From assembly GCF_040549045.1 (NCBI RefSeq), contig NZ_JBEWTB010000002.1:3894501-3958500 (forward strand): 64,000 nt of DNA, read 5' to 3'. The notes beneath the pieces were generated by a model. That model worked only from the letters and a program-made list of their open reading frames with translations, did not search any database and was not told where the DNA came from. Position numbers and translations under genes: made by a program. Below, one piece after another: positions 1-8,592 of this stretch (position 1 is its first letter; each line of letters starts with the position of its first letter). The stretch comes from Endozoicomonas sp. NE40. GTDB taxonomy: Bacteria > Pseudomonadota > Gammaproteobacteria > Pseudomonadales > Endozoicomonadaceae.

Positions 1-931
1 ATGGCTCTCTGTTCGCTGAAGGCTCTGTGTATTTCGGTTTTGAGAGCTTTTTTGCGGAGGGTTTGTGCTGTTGCAGAACAACGGCAAAAACAATCATCAC
101 CAGCCCGACGTAAGTCGTTGGATGGATGCTTTCCTGCAGAATATTTGCGATGAAGAATAGAGAAAGGAAAGGGCTCAGATAGCTGATGTTACTCACGGCA
201 GCCGTATTCTCAGCCAGCTTAAGCGCTTTCAGCCAGAGAATATAGGCAAATCCCATTTCAACCAGACCGATGTAAGCAGCCCCCAGCAACCCTTCAATAC
301 CTGCGGGACTGAAATCAGAAGCGATAGCGGTTGCGGCGATAATCCATGGCATACCAAACAGGAAACAGATCAACAGGCCAACCAGTGGGTCACCTTTCAG
401 GCGGGTATTGAAAATCCAGTACACCGCCCAGGTCAGTGTACTGGCAAGGGCAAGAACAACACCGAGGGGGCTGCCAAAGTCAAGACTTTGCAGTTGACCA
501 CGGGTGCTGATAATCAGTACGCCCAGATAGGCAACCAGACAACAAAAGACGTCTTTACGACTAAGGACTTTTCCCAGAAACGGAACAGCAAGCAGACTTA
601 GTGCAACAGGCCAGCTGTAGTTAAGCGCCTGCGCCTGCTGGGCAGGCAGGAGTTCATAAGCTCCGAACAGAAAGATATGATAAAGAAAGGGGTTGAGTAT
701 ACCGAGAAAGGCGTAGAGCCAGAATGATTCCCGGGCCTGACGGATTAACAGTTTGCCTTTTTTTTGCAACAGGACAATGCTTCCAAGCAGCAGGGTAGAT
801 GTCAGAACTGACCAGAAAACCAGTTGCCAGGGGTCAAGATAATCAAGAGTTAGTTTGAACGCTGTTGCGATGGTTGACCATAACAGCGCAGTGGCCAGAG
901 CGTAACTGCATGCCTTGGATTGAGATGTCAT
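1..931 (-). CDS. EamA/DMT-family transporter (3' end beyond window)
   Basis: The minus-strand frame is open from an ATG at 931 to the left edge, 310 codons without a stop, so the C-terminus is cut off. The translation begins MTSQSKACSYALATALLWST and is very hydrophobic, with about ten evenly spaced membrane helices, as in the drug/metabolite transporter superfamily. A proline/tryptophan-rich YLDPWQLVFWSV segment near residue 32 and the two-fold repeat of five-helix halves fit EamA domains. After about residue 290 it turns polar (QQHKPSAKKLSKPK), so little is probably missing. It should be an inner-membrane exporter; the substrate cannot be inferred. Confidence 0.85.
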   Translation of the reverse strand, partial: MTSQSKACSYALATALLWSTIATAFKLTLDYLDPWQLVFWSVLTSTLLLGSIVLLQKKGKLLIRQARESFWLYAFLGILNPFLYHIFLFGAYELLPAQQAQALNYSWPVALSLLAVPFLGKVLSRKDVFCCLVAYLGVLIISTRGQLQSLDFGSPLGVVLALASTLTWAVYWIFNTRLKGDPLVGLLICFLFGMPWIIAATAIASDFSPAGIEGLLGAAYIGLVEMGFAYILWLKALKLAENTAAVSNISYLSPFLSLFFIANILQESIHPTTYVGLVMIVFAVVLQQHKPSAKKLSKPKYTEPSANREP

Positions 932-1041
932 TGCTTGCCTGTTTATTTATACACGTTTTCAAGATAGGGGCGCTTATATAGCATACTCATAAACAGGCTG
1001 TCAGCTAATAGTTTGCAGCCTTCCATGGCTACAGCGGCGGG

Positions 1042-1965
1042 TTATTCTTCACCGGTGACAAGACTGGCCTTGCGATTGGAAGCTCTGCCTGCACGGGTAT
1101 CGTTGTGTTCAAGTATGACTCCGCCTGCCATTGGCTTTATCCGGTCGCCGGAAATGCCCTGTTTGACAAGGTAATCCCTGACTGCCTCTGCCCGGCGCTG
1201 GGACAGGTCAACGTTGTAAGCGGGTTCACCACTGTCATCAGTGTAACCGTATACCCGGAGCTTCAAATCCGGATTGTCTTTCATCTTCCGGCTGACGCTA
1301 TTGAGGAGCTGTCGGGAAGCATCATCAAGGTTTTCTTTGTCAAAGCGAAAATGGATCTCACCCAGGTTTTCAGACACTTTCAGGTAGCACCCCTGTCTAT
1401 CAACCGGCGCTCCCTTCATGGTATTCGGGCATTTGTCCAGACCATCAGGCACACCATCACCGTCTGAATCTATGGGGCAGCCTTTGTCGTCAACCATAAC
1501 ACCTGCCGGTGTATTGGGGCATTGGTCCATATTGTCTGCAACACCGTCACCATCGCTGTCAGGGCAGCCGTGTTCGTTAACGGTCATGCCAGCAGGCGTG
1601 TCTGGACACAGATCCTGATAGTCAGGTACGCCGTCGTTGTCTGAATCTATGGGGCAGCCGGACTCTCCAACTTCGACGCCCGGAGGCGTGTTTTTACAAA
1701 GGTCGTAGCGATCAGCGACACCATCGGCATCACTGTCCTTGTCAGTAAATGCACAAAGCAGGCCCCCAAGCAATGCCCCTGCGGCGGCACCTCCGGCAGC
1801 AGCGGCACCCCCTTCTACTGCGGCACCAATAATACCTCCCGAGCCACCCCCAATGAGCGCGCATTGCCCCCACCGTTTAAGGCTGCCGTCAGTCGCACAT
1901 CCCGATATCATGACGCTGAACAGGACTGGAATCAGAACTCCTGAATATGAGCGGGGGCTGGACAT
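1042..1965 (-). CDS. OmpA-family lipoprotein with thrombospondin type 3 repeats
   Basis: This is a 307-residue outer-membrane protein. The signal peptide ends in the lipobox ISGC (Cys23), so a lipoprotein is expected. A glycine/alanine-rich zipper follows (about residues 37-70), then four TSP3-like calcium-binding repeats of the type DSDGDGVPDxxDxCPNTPxG (about 75-195), and a C-terminal OmpA peptidoglycan-binding domain (about 200-300: IHFRFDKENLDD, GYTDDSGEPAYNVDLSQRRA, NRKASL). It probably tethers the outer membrane to the cell wall, as other OmpA/TSP3 proteins do. It lies just outside the integrated element. Confidence 0.92.
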   Translation of the reverse strand: MSSPRSYSGVLIPVLFSVMISGCATDGSLKRWGQCALIGGGSGGIIGAAVEGGAAAAGGAAAGALLGGLLCAFTDKDSDADGVADRYDLCKNTPPGVEVGESGCPIDSDNDGVPDYQDLCPDTPAGMTVNEHGCPDSDGDGVADNMDQCPNTPAGVMVDDKGCPIDSDGDGVPDGLDKCPNTMKGAPVDRQGCYLKVSENLGEIHFRFDKENLDDASRQLLNSVSRKMKDNPDLKLRVYGYTDDSGEPAYNVDLSQRRAEAVRDYLVKQGISGDRIKPMAGGVILEHNDTRAGRASNRKASLVTGEE

Positions 1966-2285
1966 AGCTAGAACTCCGGACGGATAGAAGGAACATTGCC
2001 AGATAGCGGCGGTACTCCCAGAAACAGAAAGACTGTTTCTGGCATAAAATATAACGACGCCTGTTTATTTGCGTCACACCAGAAACAGGTTTTTAGTGGA
2101 ACCGGGAAAGTATAGGTCAGGATGGGTTGGTTAATGCAATCACTGACATAATGAGTGGTCACAGTAGGTTTAATCCTTGGTTATGATGTGGATATTAGCG
2201 GTATTGACTGTCTTCCAAGCAACAGACTTTCACTTTAGTATGCCCATGATTTTATAACTTATTTCAGGACGTTATTCCCAAGGCT
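1966..2285. other. Intergenic region, no gene seen
   Basis: These 320 bases separate the OmpA-like gene (divergent) from the old dusA start. No convincing ORF, RNA or repeat was found; the short frames here overlap on the minus strand and lack any recognisable protein. The region should hold the promoters of the lipoprotein gene and of the original dusA. Confidence 0.5.
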
Positions 2286-2390
2286 ATGCAGACAGCAATT
2301 GAGAACAGCAACAACGACTCAACACCAGCGGTTCAGGTGAGCTGTCGATTTTCTGTGGCCCCTATGATGGATTGGACGGACGTACTATAA
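2286..2390 (+). pseudogene. dusA: Displaced 5' remnant of the host dusA
   Basis: From the ATG at 2286 the frame runs 32 residues to FSVAPMMDWTD and then hits a stop at 2388. The same peptide starts the intact DusA at 36646, but codon choice differs and the residues before it are unrelated. This is the signature of integration into dusA: the host's own start codon and first ~32 codons were split from the gene, while the element brought a substitute start. Codons match the chromosomal copy through 2381; beyond that the sequence belongs to the element. Confidence 0.9.
2364..2381 (+). repeat. attL core in dusA
   Basis: The 18-base segment encoding MMDWTD at the left junction matches 36691-36708 at 15 of 18 positions, with 8 then 5 uninterrupted identical bases. 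The crossover must lie in or next to this segment, because dusA homology ends at its right side here and begins at its left side at the other junction. Confidence 0.8.
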
Positions 2391-2411
2391 AAATAGATGT
2401 ACTTATGGTGA

Positions 2412-2432
2412 TGGGGACCTTTGTGGGGACCT
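2412..2432 (+). repeat. Candidate integrase arm-type sites, left end
   Basis: Two direct copies of TGGGGACCT start at 2412 and 2424, 12 bases apart, about 30 bases inside the left junction. The same TGGGGACC word occurs three times just inside the right junction (36506-36543), one copy inverted. Sharing a short direct repeat at both ends beside a tyrosine integrase is typical of arm-type binding sites. This is inferred from position and repetition only. Confidence 0.55.
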
Positions 2433-2546
2433 GAGTAGACGTCAGGCCTGCAGTTATCGCTATTTTCTAGTGTTGGACTGCCAGACAGCATGGTGTTGAG
2501 TGTATAATTTCGCCTTGTGATAAAGGACTGAACTGTAGGTGATGAA

Positions 2547-2756
2547 GTGGATATTCTGTTGTCAGGCACTAACGCTTTCTGTAAATATTTGAACATCGAC
2601 CCACCCCGAATTCCCAGTCCGGATGGTAAGCGTATTGGAACTCAGCCAATTCAGACTACTCAGGATACTATGGCTTGGCAGTGTCATGCTGCAAAAAGGC
2701 AGAGTTCGGCAGGTGAAATGATTGATGTCATAGTGGTTGAGGCCAGAAGTCGCTAA
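2547..2756 (+). pseudogene. Possible upstream part of a broken gene
   Basis: A 69-residue frame from a GTG at 2547 ends at TAA 2754. It is in the same reading frame as the next ORF, and the codons right after the stop (ILFSNPEFESLSEFIEAF) already look like coding sequence. A nonsense mutation splitting one gene is possible, but the N-terminal stretch has no recognisable domain, so it may also be non-coding. Confidence 0.25.
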
Positions 2757-2837
2757 GTCATACTATTTTCCAATCCTGAATTTGAAAGCCTGAGCGAGTT
2801 TATTGAAGCATTTACAAAGCGCTGGGCGGAAGAGTCT

Positions 2838-3335
2838 GTGCATATGGCTATGGAGAGTGGTGCAACGACTCAAGAACATTATCTGCAGATGTTCCACCAG
2901 TTCGATATTACAGCGAAGAAGGTGGAAGTTTTCAGAAATACGGATCTCAGTGTTAACGGCCATGTCAGCGACGCTGAGCAGTGGTTAATAGAATCTTATC
3001 CACGCTACGACGTTGATATTCTGGATCGTGGAGAGGAAATTGGGCTCGGCATGCATATCAACCAGTTTCGAAAGAAGGCTAAGCCTTATCCGGGAGCGAA
3101 GCGGCAGGTGTCTTTTCTCCCTATGTCCCGAATGGTTGATGACTGGCTTTATCGTTTTGCCCGAGGATTATCACAGTGGAGCCACCCCGGTACAAAGGGT
3201 GGGGATTTTCCAAACCCTTATGCTGCCGAAGTTTGCTCAGCACAGAAACAAGCCAGAACGCGTGACGAGGGAAATACTACTTTGCCTGATAATGTGATCA
3301 GTCTTGAACAAGTACGCAGAAACAAAAAGCGGTGA
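2838..3335 (+). CDS. Hypothetical protein upstream of Septu, N-terminus doubtful
   Basis: The annotated part begins at a GTG and gives 165 residues. The frame stays open for 27 codons upstream with a protein-like composition but offers no normal start codon before the stop at 2754, so the true N-terminus is probably lost or the gene is a remnant. The product is soluble, with a tryptophan/arginine-rich middle (DDWLYRFARGLSQW) and a basic tail (EQVRRNKKR). No family is recognised. It lies 115 bases before ptuA in the same direction. Confidence 0.45.
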   Translation: MHMAMESGATTQEHYLQMFHQFDITAKKVEVFRNTDLSVNGHVSDAEQWLIESYPRYDVDILDRGEEIGLGMHINQFRKKAKPYPGAKRQVSFLPMSRMVDDWLYRFARGLSQWSHPGTKGGDFPNPYAAEVCSAQKQARTRDEGNTTLPDNVISLEQVRRNKKR

Positions 3336-3450
3336 ACAGAGTTTACTTGAAAGCCTCTCTTTCCGGGGTCATCACAATGCATTTTTCGCTCATGGCTGTT
3401 TGGGTGAAAAAAGGGTTTAATGTCAAGTATAGCAGGTGTGGTGAGCAAGC

Positions 3451-4818
3451 ATGGAAATAAAACAGTTTCAGGTGACTAATGTCGGGCGATTTTCCGGTAT
3501 GGAGATCGCTTTGGCACCAACCCCAAAACATTCTTCCAATATTACCGTTATATTGGGGAATAATGGTGCCGGAAAAACTTCACTTTTAAAAAGTCTTGCT
3601 ACTTCCCTGAGTTGGCTGGTTGCACGAATCAGAAGTGAAAAGGGAAGTGGTAGCCCCATTCAGGAGGAGGTTATAAAAAACGGTCAGAACTGGGCTTCCA
3701 TAGAAGTACATTTAGAGGATGACTGTGGGCAACGTTTCAATCCTGACGCAGATCAGGCTGACTATCAGTTTTACTGGGGGTTGGTAAAACCCAGAAAAGG
3801 CAAAAAGGCTGACGCATCTTCATGGTTGTCTGATGTGACAAGACTGGCAGATCACTACAGAACCCTGCTGTCCAAAAATGATAATGCGGATCTTCCATTA
3901 ATTGCCTTTTATCCGGTTGAGCGAGTTGTGCTGGATATCCCCCTGAAGGTGAAAACTAAGCATACATTCTCACAACTGGACGGTTATGATAATTCCCTGA
4001 ATCAGGGTGTTGATTTCAGGCGTTTCTTTGAGTGGTTCAGAGAGCGTGAAGATGCGGAAAATGAATCTCAGATACCCCGGGGGGTTCTTGAAAGCTTACA
4101 GGCATCTGTTGAAGAAGATTTATGGCAAAAACTTTCTAAACTCAATGCATCTTCAAGAGACAGGCAGCTAAGCGCCGTCAGAAATGCGATCAGCCACTTT
4201 ATGCCTGGCTTTACTAACCTCCGGATTCAGAGAAAGCCGCGATTACATATGTCCATCGATAAAGACGGTCAGACGCTAAACGTTGCTCAGCTTTCCCAGG
4301 GAGAAAAGTCATTGATGGCTCTGGTTGGCGACATTGCCAGACGTCTTGCAATGATGAATCCATCGCTACCGAACCCATTAACTGGTGATGGCATCGTCTT
4401 GATTGATGAAGTTGATTTGCACTTGCATCCAAAGTGGCAGTCTACTCTGCTGCAACGACTCACACAGACATTTCCAAACTGCCAGTTTGTTCTGACGACT
4501 CATTCTCCGCTAGTGATTAACAGTGCACAGAACCTCCTCTGTTATTCACTGGGTGACGATGAACTGCATGAACTTGACAGCCTGTATGGTTTGGATGCAA
4601 ACCAGACTCTGGCACTGGGTCTGGATAGCGCATACCGGAATGAGCAAGTGCAGAGTAAACTTGATGATTTGCTGGATGCGTTACAAGACGGTGACTTAGA
4701 GAAAGCGAGAAAATTTCAGGCTGCACTGAAGCAGGATCTGCCGGAAGGGCATATTGAGCTGACTAAGTCTGACCTTTTACTTAGGAAGTTGGAACTGCGC
4801 CGTGAGAAAAATCGTTAA
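3451..4818 (+). CDS. ptuA: Septu ATPase PtuA
   Basis: A 455-residue SMC/ABC-like ATPase. It has Walker A GNNGAGKTS at residues 36-44, an ABC-type signature LSQGEKSLMAL in the second half, Walker B IVLIDEVDLHLHP around residue 320 and a switch histidine in TTHSP near residue 351. This arrangement, followed at once by an HNH protein of the PtuB type, is the two-gene Septu anti-phage system. In characterised systems PtuA forms a scaffold that controls the PtuB nuclease. ptuB starts inside its 3' end (17-base overlap), which suggests translational coupling. No reverse transcriptase or msr/msd region is nearby, so it is stand-alone Septu and not a retron. Confidence 0.85.
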   Translation: MEIKQFQVTNVGRFSGMEIALAPTPKHSSNITVILGNNGAGKTSLLKSLATSLSWLVARIRSEKGSGSPIQEEVIKNGQNWASIEVHLEDDCGQRFNPDADQADYQFYWGLVKPRKGKKADASSWLSDVTRLADHYRTLLSKNDNADLPLIAFYPVERVVLDIPLKVKTKHTFSQLDGYDNSLNQGVDFRRFFEWFREREDAENESQIPRGVLESLQASVEEDLWQKLSKLNASSRDRQLSAVRNAISHFMPGFTNLRIQRKPRLHMSIDKDGQTLNVAQLSQGEKSLMALVGDIARRLAMMNPSLPNPLTGDGIVLIDEVDLHLHPKWQSTLLQRLTQTFPNCQFVLTTHSPLVINSAQNLLCYSLGDDELHELDSLYGLDANQTLALGLDSAYRNEQVQSKLDDLLDALQDGDLEKARKFQAALKQDLPEGHIELTKSDLLLRKLELRREKNR

Positions 4819-5422
4819 AGGTCAGGAGCCTAAAATCTTCACCTCATGGAAGCGAACTAACAAAGGTAAGAACTATCGAGATTTAAGTCACGATGTTCGT
4901 GCTGCCATTAACGAAGCGAATATTAAGGAACAAAAAGGAATCTGCGCTTACTGCTGCGATCAGATAGATGCCTCAAACAGTATGAATGAGCACGTCGAGG
5001 CTCGAAAGCTGAACCCGGCAAGGCAGCTGGATTTCAATAATATGGTAGCTTCCTGCACAAGACCCGGGCAATGTGATAACGCTCATGGCTCTCAATCTTT
5101 GCCTTTAACGCCATTGATGGACGAATGTGAAACCGAGATTCGTTTTTATCTGTCTGGTCGGGTAAAAGGTTTGACCGAGCGCGCGGAACAGTCGATCAAG
5201 GTACTTGCACTTGATAACAGGGCTCTGAAAGAAAAGAGAAGATTTCAGTTGGAAGCACTGCTGTACGAAGGAGGCTCAAACCCAGATGAAATTAAGCTTT
5301 TGGATTCTGAGCTTGTAGAGATTCTTGTTGAGGACCTACAAGAGCCTGCAAGCAACCAACTACAGCCATTTAGCCCGGTTTTGGTTAATGTCTTAAAGCA
5401 TAATGCTTTGTCGTCAGTCTGA
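4802..5422 (+). CDS. ptuB: Septu HNH nuclease PtuB
   Basis: 206 residues from a GTG at 4802 overlapping ptuA. It carries the HNH/zinc pattern of the retron/Septu PtuB family (TIGR02646-like): CAYC at 48-51, NEHVEAR with E63-H64, LDFNNMVASC around 77-85, then C91 and H95. The motif set is complete, so it should be a catalytically competent nuclease that cuts nucleic acid when PtuA is triggered by phage. The C-terminal half (about 110-206) is helical and probably binds PtuA. An IS256 copy follows less than 200 bases downstream, but the gene itself is intact. Confidence 0.85.
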   Translation: MRKIVKGQEPKIFTSWKRTNKGKNYRDLSHDVRAAINEANIKEQKGICAYCCDQIDASNSMNEHVEARKLNPARQLDFNNMVASCTRPGQCDNAHGSQSLPLTPLMDECETEIRFYLSGRVKGLTERAEQSIKVLALDNRALKEKRRFQLEALLYEGGSNPDEIKLLDSELVEILVEDLQEPASNQLQPFSPVLVNVLKHNALSSV

Positions 5423-5545
5423 TGCTGTCAGGCAAAGGGAAAAGAGTTGTATGTTGAAACCGTACTATTTCTGGTAAGGGAATAAACTCATAGTATGCCT
5501 GATCGGGAGCATCAGTGTCATAGGATTGAATGGGGAATCCTTAAA

Positions 5546-5641
5546 GAGCCTGTAATTAATTCTGTGTAAACGCTCAACGGTAGTAATCCAGACCTGATCT
5601 GACAATTTGAGCCTGTAATTAATTCTGTGTAAACGCTCAAC
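5546..5641 (+). repeat. Duplicated left terminal repeat of the IS256 element
   Basis: A 33-base segment occurs at 5546-5578 and again at 5609-5641, 63 bases apart and identical. Each contains the full IS left inverted repeat. A duplicated end could arise by one-ended transposition, by a nested second copy that was deleted, or by slippage. Confidence 0.85.
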
Positions 5642-6911
5642 CAACTTTACTGCCTGAACCGGTCTGGAAACATAATTGCAAACCGGTTCAGAGCTGATAC
5701 CCAATTCCTGATGGGCATCGTCCATTTCGCTGAAGCTCTTTCCATCGCCAGATAAATCACCTTCATCACAGAGTTATCTGATGGGAAGATCTTCCGTTGC
5801 TTGATAGCTTTTCTGATCACGCTGTTCAGCGATTCTATAGCGTTCGTCGTGTAAATCGCTTTCCTGATATCATCAGGATAGTCAAACAGGGTTATCAGGT
5901 TATCCCAGTTGTTGCGCCAGGATTTACCTATCGATGGAAACTTATCATCCCAGGTCACCTCAAAAGCGCTCAGTTCACGTTCAGCCTCGTCCACAGTAGC
6001 TGACTGGTAGATCTTCTTCAGGTCCGTTGATACGGCCTTACGATCCTTGTAGGACACATACTTCAGAGAGTTACGAACCTGATGGACGATACACAACTGA
6101 ATCTGGGCTTTTGGATAAACCGTGTTGATGGCTTCAGGGAAGCCTGACAGTCCATCAACACAGGCAATGAAGATATCTTCAAGGCCACGGCTCTGAAGCT
6201 CTGTTAAAACCGAGAGCCAGAATTTGGCTCCCTCTGTTTCGGCAATCCAGAGACCGAGAAGTTCCTTTTGGCCTTCAATATCAACACCAAGAGCGACATA
6301 AACGGTTTTACGGACAACCCGCTTATCCTGATGGACTTTAACGACGATGCCGTCAAGGTAGACAATGGGGTAAAGGCTTTCCAGAGGGCGGTTCTGCCAG
6401 TTCTGTACTTCCTCTTGAACAGCTTCAGTCACCTTGGATATCAGGTTGTGTGACACGTCTGCGCCATACATTTCCTCCAGGGCATCGGCTATATCGCGGG
6501 TGGTCATTCCACGGGAGTACAGAGCCAGAATCTGCTGATCCAGCTTGTTGATTCGGGTTTTACCTTTGGCAATAAGCTGAGGTGAAAATTCACCGTTGCG
6601 GTCTCTGGGGGTTTTGACCTCGACTTCACCGAAGTCGCCCTTGAGTGTTTTTTTGGAATAACCGTTGCGACTGTTTCCGGAGTTTTGACCTTCAGGCGCA
6701 TGCTTGGAATAGCCAAGATGATCTTCCAGTTCAGCGGCCATGACACGCTCAACAGAGACTTTCAACAGCTGACGACTGAGTTCGGCAAGATCATCTTGAG
6801 TCTTTATTTGACTGGCAAGTTTTTCGACGAGTTCCGGATCGATGTCAACGCTCATTGTTATTCTCCTCTTTGGAGTTTTAACGACAAGCGTTTACACAAT
6901 TTGAATTACAG
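5551..6911 (-). mobile_element. IS256-family insertion sequence
   Basis: It contains one intact transposase gene. Its right terminal repeat (6887-6911) is the inverted match of the left one: both read CTGTAATT, a 5-6 base variable part, then TGTGTAAACGCT. The left terminal repeat is present twice (ending at 5578 and 5641), so the element begins at about 5551 or 5614. No 8-9 bp target duplication was found around either version. The right end lies inside the 3' end of the cREC-LRV gene at 6892. Confidence 0.85.
5647..6855 (-). CDS. IS256-family (mutator-type) transposase
   Basis: 402 residues, full length for the family. The start ATG is preceded by a strong AGAGGAG ribosome-binding site. The DDE triad is visible as YLDGIVVKV, then CVDGLSGFPEAI, then NAIESLNSVIR, within the typical mutator fold. 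The N-terminus has the helical DNA-binding region with HLGYSKHAP. It appears functional, so the IS could still move. Confidence 0.95.
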   Translation of the reverse strand: MSVDIDPELVEKLASQIKTQDDLAELSRQLLKVSVERVMAAELEDHLGYSKHAPEGQNSGNSRNGYSKKTLKGDFGEVEVKTPRDRNGEFSPQLIAKGKTRINKLDQQILALYSRGMTTRDIADALEEMYGADVSHNLISKVTEAVQEEVQNWQNRPLESLYPIVYLDGIVVKVHQDKRVVRKTVYVALGVDIEGQKELLGLWIAETEGAKFWLSVLTELQSRGLEDIFIACVDGLSGFPEAINTVYPKAQIQLCIVHQVRNSLKYVSYKDRKAVSTDLKKIYQSATVDEAERELSAFEVTWDDKFPSIGKSWRNNWDNLITLFDYPDDIRKAIYTTNAIESLNSVIRKAIKQRKIFPSDNSVMKVIYLAMERASAKWTMPIRNWVSALNRFAIMFPDRFRQ

Positions 6912-8274
6912 TCTCGACAATTTTATTTACTTTTAACATTTGTCTGGCAGCAAAACACAGATTTGAGTTACCACCCAACGCATCACGAACCTCTTCAGAC
7001 TCATCCTCTGCCAGCACAAGCTGTACAGATTCCGGAATGGACGAGTTTTGCGCCAGATAACATCGCACCAGTTCAGAATCATCCTTTGCCAGCTTTCGCA
7101 TCATTGGCAACGTCATAATACCAAGACTGGCAACGTCACCCCTGATCCCTTCTTCAGGGTCTTCTGATAATCGCTGTCTCACCGCTTCTGTAATTCCGCG
7201 ATTACCGACAAGATGATTACGAACCCAAATTCTCGGGTCAGATAGCAAACGAAGTTGCACATCTTCTGCCAAGTTCGGCTGACAGACCAGTATATGCACA
7301 ACTTCATCATTTCCCGTATCAATGAGTTTGTGTTGCAATTCGGGAGTCAGCGAATAATTACAAGTCATATACTCCCAAATTTCAGGTTCATGCTCTTCGA
7401 AAAGCTGTTGTTGAATATCCGCTGAAATCGAGGGGTTCACGGCAATATTACATCTGACATGGATATCAGGGTCACGAAGCAGAATATCTCTGTATTCAGG
7501 TGCTAGGCGTTTATTAGCTGCAAGGCTACCCCGAATTTCAGAGCTATCGTCCATAAGTAAAATGCTCTGAATAGCTTGCCCTATTGACGGATTTCGTGCC
7601 AACTCAGAGCGAACAGGAACTGACTGGTCGTTCACTAACACCTCATGTAAATCAACAGGCAACGCCAGATTTGTTGCCACTATTTCACGGAGATTTTCAT
7701 CAGTACTCTCTGCAAATTGGTGTAATAAATCCAATGACAGTACAGGGTTACTCGCCAGGCTCCAACGGAAATTGTGCTCGCCATCGACATCTTTTTCACT
7801 GATTAGCGCCTGAAGCTTCTTTGGCAGGCTTTCATTACCAGAAAGAACATCAACCACCCAGTCATGATCATCATTTGCCAACTGAATCATTGTTTCTTCG
7901 GAGATAGAGCGGTCTTCAGCCAGCCTGACGTGCAAATCGATTCGCGGATCATTCAGAGCCTTATTGTGAATAGCACCCTTAAGCTGTTCATAGAGCTTGT
8001 CAATATTCCCGAGCGCCAGCATCATGCGACTTTTAGCGGAAGGGTTTGCTGAATGCACGGTAATATGTGGTGGATAAAACAGGTCACTCACTATGGCCTG
8101 CTCAATCCAGTTCAGAACATCGTATCCAGTTCCCCTGTCATCGTCGCCTAAATCGTGATCAAGGCTGATTTCAGTGACAAGATCCGTTCTAAGAAATTCG
8201 ATGACTTCATCGGGCCAGTAGCATCGGGTCCAGCCTGCGGGTGTTGATCTCTCATCGTCCAGAAATAACTTCAT
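6892..8274 (-). CDS. cREC receiver-like domain fused to LRV-type repeats
   Basis: 460 residues. Residues 1-85 form a cREC domain (cyclic-phosphate-processing receiver-like): LFLDD (D6, D7), SLDHDLG (D39, H40, D41), a GTGYDV loop and VHS (H74). All candidate catalytic residues are kept. From about residue 115 onward come roughly thirteen 24-27 residue repeats of the LRV type (NPSIxxxIQxxLLxDxxxxVRxxLAx), a superhelical binding scaffold. The last codons (VETVIQIV) come from the IS256 right end, so the original C-terminus was replaced. It is the last gene of a minus-strand cluster that starts near rtcB. A role in RNA-end repair is an inference from family and neighbours. Confidence 0.75.
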   Translation of the reverse strand: MKLFLDDERSTPAGWTRCYWPDEVIEFLRTDLVTEISLDHDLGDDDRGTGYDVLNWIEQAIVSDLFYPPHITVHSANPSAKSRMMLALGNIDKLYEQLKGAIHNKALNDPRIDLHVRLAEDRSISEETMIQLANDDHDWVVDVLSGNESLPKKLQALISEKDVDGEHNFRWSLASNPVLSLDLLHQFAESTDENLREIVATNLALPVDLHEVLVNDQSVPVRSELARNPSIGQAIQSILLMDDSSEIRGSLAANKRLAPEYRDILLRDPDIHVRCNIAVNPSISADIQQQLFEEHEPEIWEYMTCNYSLTPELQHKLIDTGNDEVVHILVCQPNLAEDVQLRLLSDPRIWVRNHLVGNRGITEAVRQRLSEDPEEGIRGDVASLGIMTLPMMRKLAKDDSELVRCYLAQNSSIPESVQLVLAEDESEEVRDALGGNSNLCFAARQMLKVNKIVETVIQIV

Positions 8275-8306
8275 ACTGTTTACTCGTCAGTAGTGTTTGC
8301 TTGCGG

Positions 8307-8564
8307 CTAATATTTCCAATTCACTCTGGCACCCTGACAATTCCACCTTTCATGCTCGCTCACCATGCGTTGATCTTTTGTAATCAGCCGATTGGTAGAT
8401 TCTATCAGAGTGCAATTGCGTTCCGTCATGGTCTCAAGAAACACAAAATATTCGTTATTTCTTGCCCTGCTGCTTCCATCAAATATTTGAGGAATCACAA
8501 TGGCAGCAGCTGCACCAGCAATGATGGCGAAAATAAGTAAAAGTGGTAGGAATCTATCGGGCAA
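8307..8564 (-). CDS. One-TM peptide, paralog 1 of 3 (TTG start)
   Basis: An 85-residue protein from TTG 8564, which follows ACGGAG at a 5-base spacing. This start is preferred to the GTG at 8582 because it makes the product exactly as long as its neighbour. A membrane helix (LLIFAIIAGAAAAIVI) is followed by a conserved polar part: EYFVFLETMTERNCTLIES, then KDQRMVSEHERWNCQGARV and a final NWKY. The two conserved cysteines could form a disulfide if the tail is periplasmic. It is nearly identical in its C-terminal half to the gene at 8593 and precedes a cREC-LRV gene. Function unknown. Confidence 0.7.
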   Translation of the reverse strand: MPDRFLPLLLIFAIIAGAAAAIVIPQIFDGSSRARNNEYFVFLETMTERNCTLIESTNRLITKDQRMVSEHERWNCQGARVNWKY

Positions 8565-8592
8565 AGCGTACTCCGTTAACACATGTTAGTGG

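Noticed and set aside
1105..1987. Plus-strand frames opposite the OmpA-like lipoprotein
   Set aside because: They are antisense shadows of a clear lipoprotein gene with repeats; none has a recognisable domain or a ribosome-binding site.
3451..5422. Retron with PtuAB effector
   Set aside because: No reverse transcriptase and no msr/msd-like inverted repeats were seen on either side, so the pair was called stand-alone Septu.
5465..5725. 86-residue minus-strand frame beside the IS256 element
   Set aside because: It is made of the duplicated terminal repeats plus a piece of the transposase in another frame (RLHRINYRL appears twice), not a gene.
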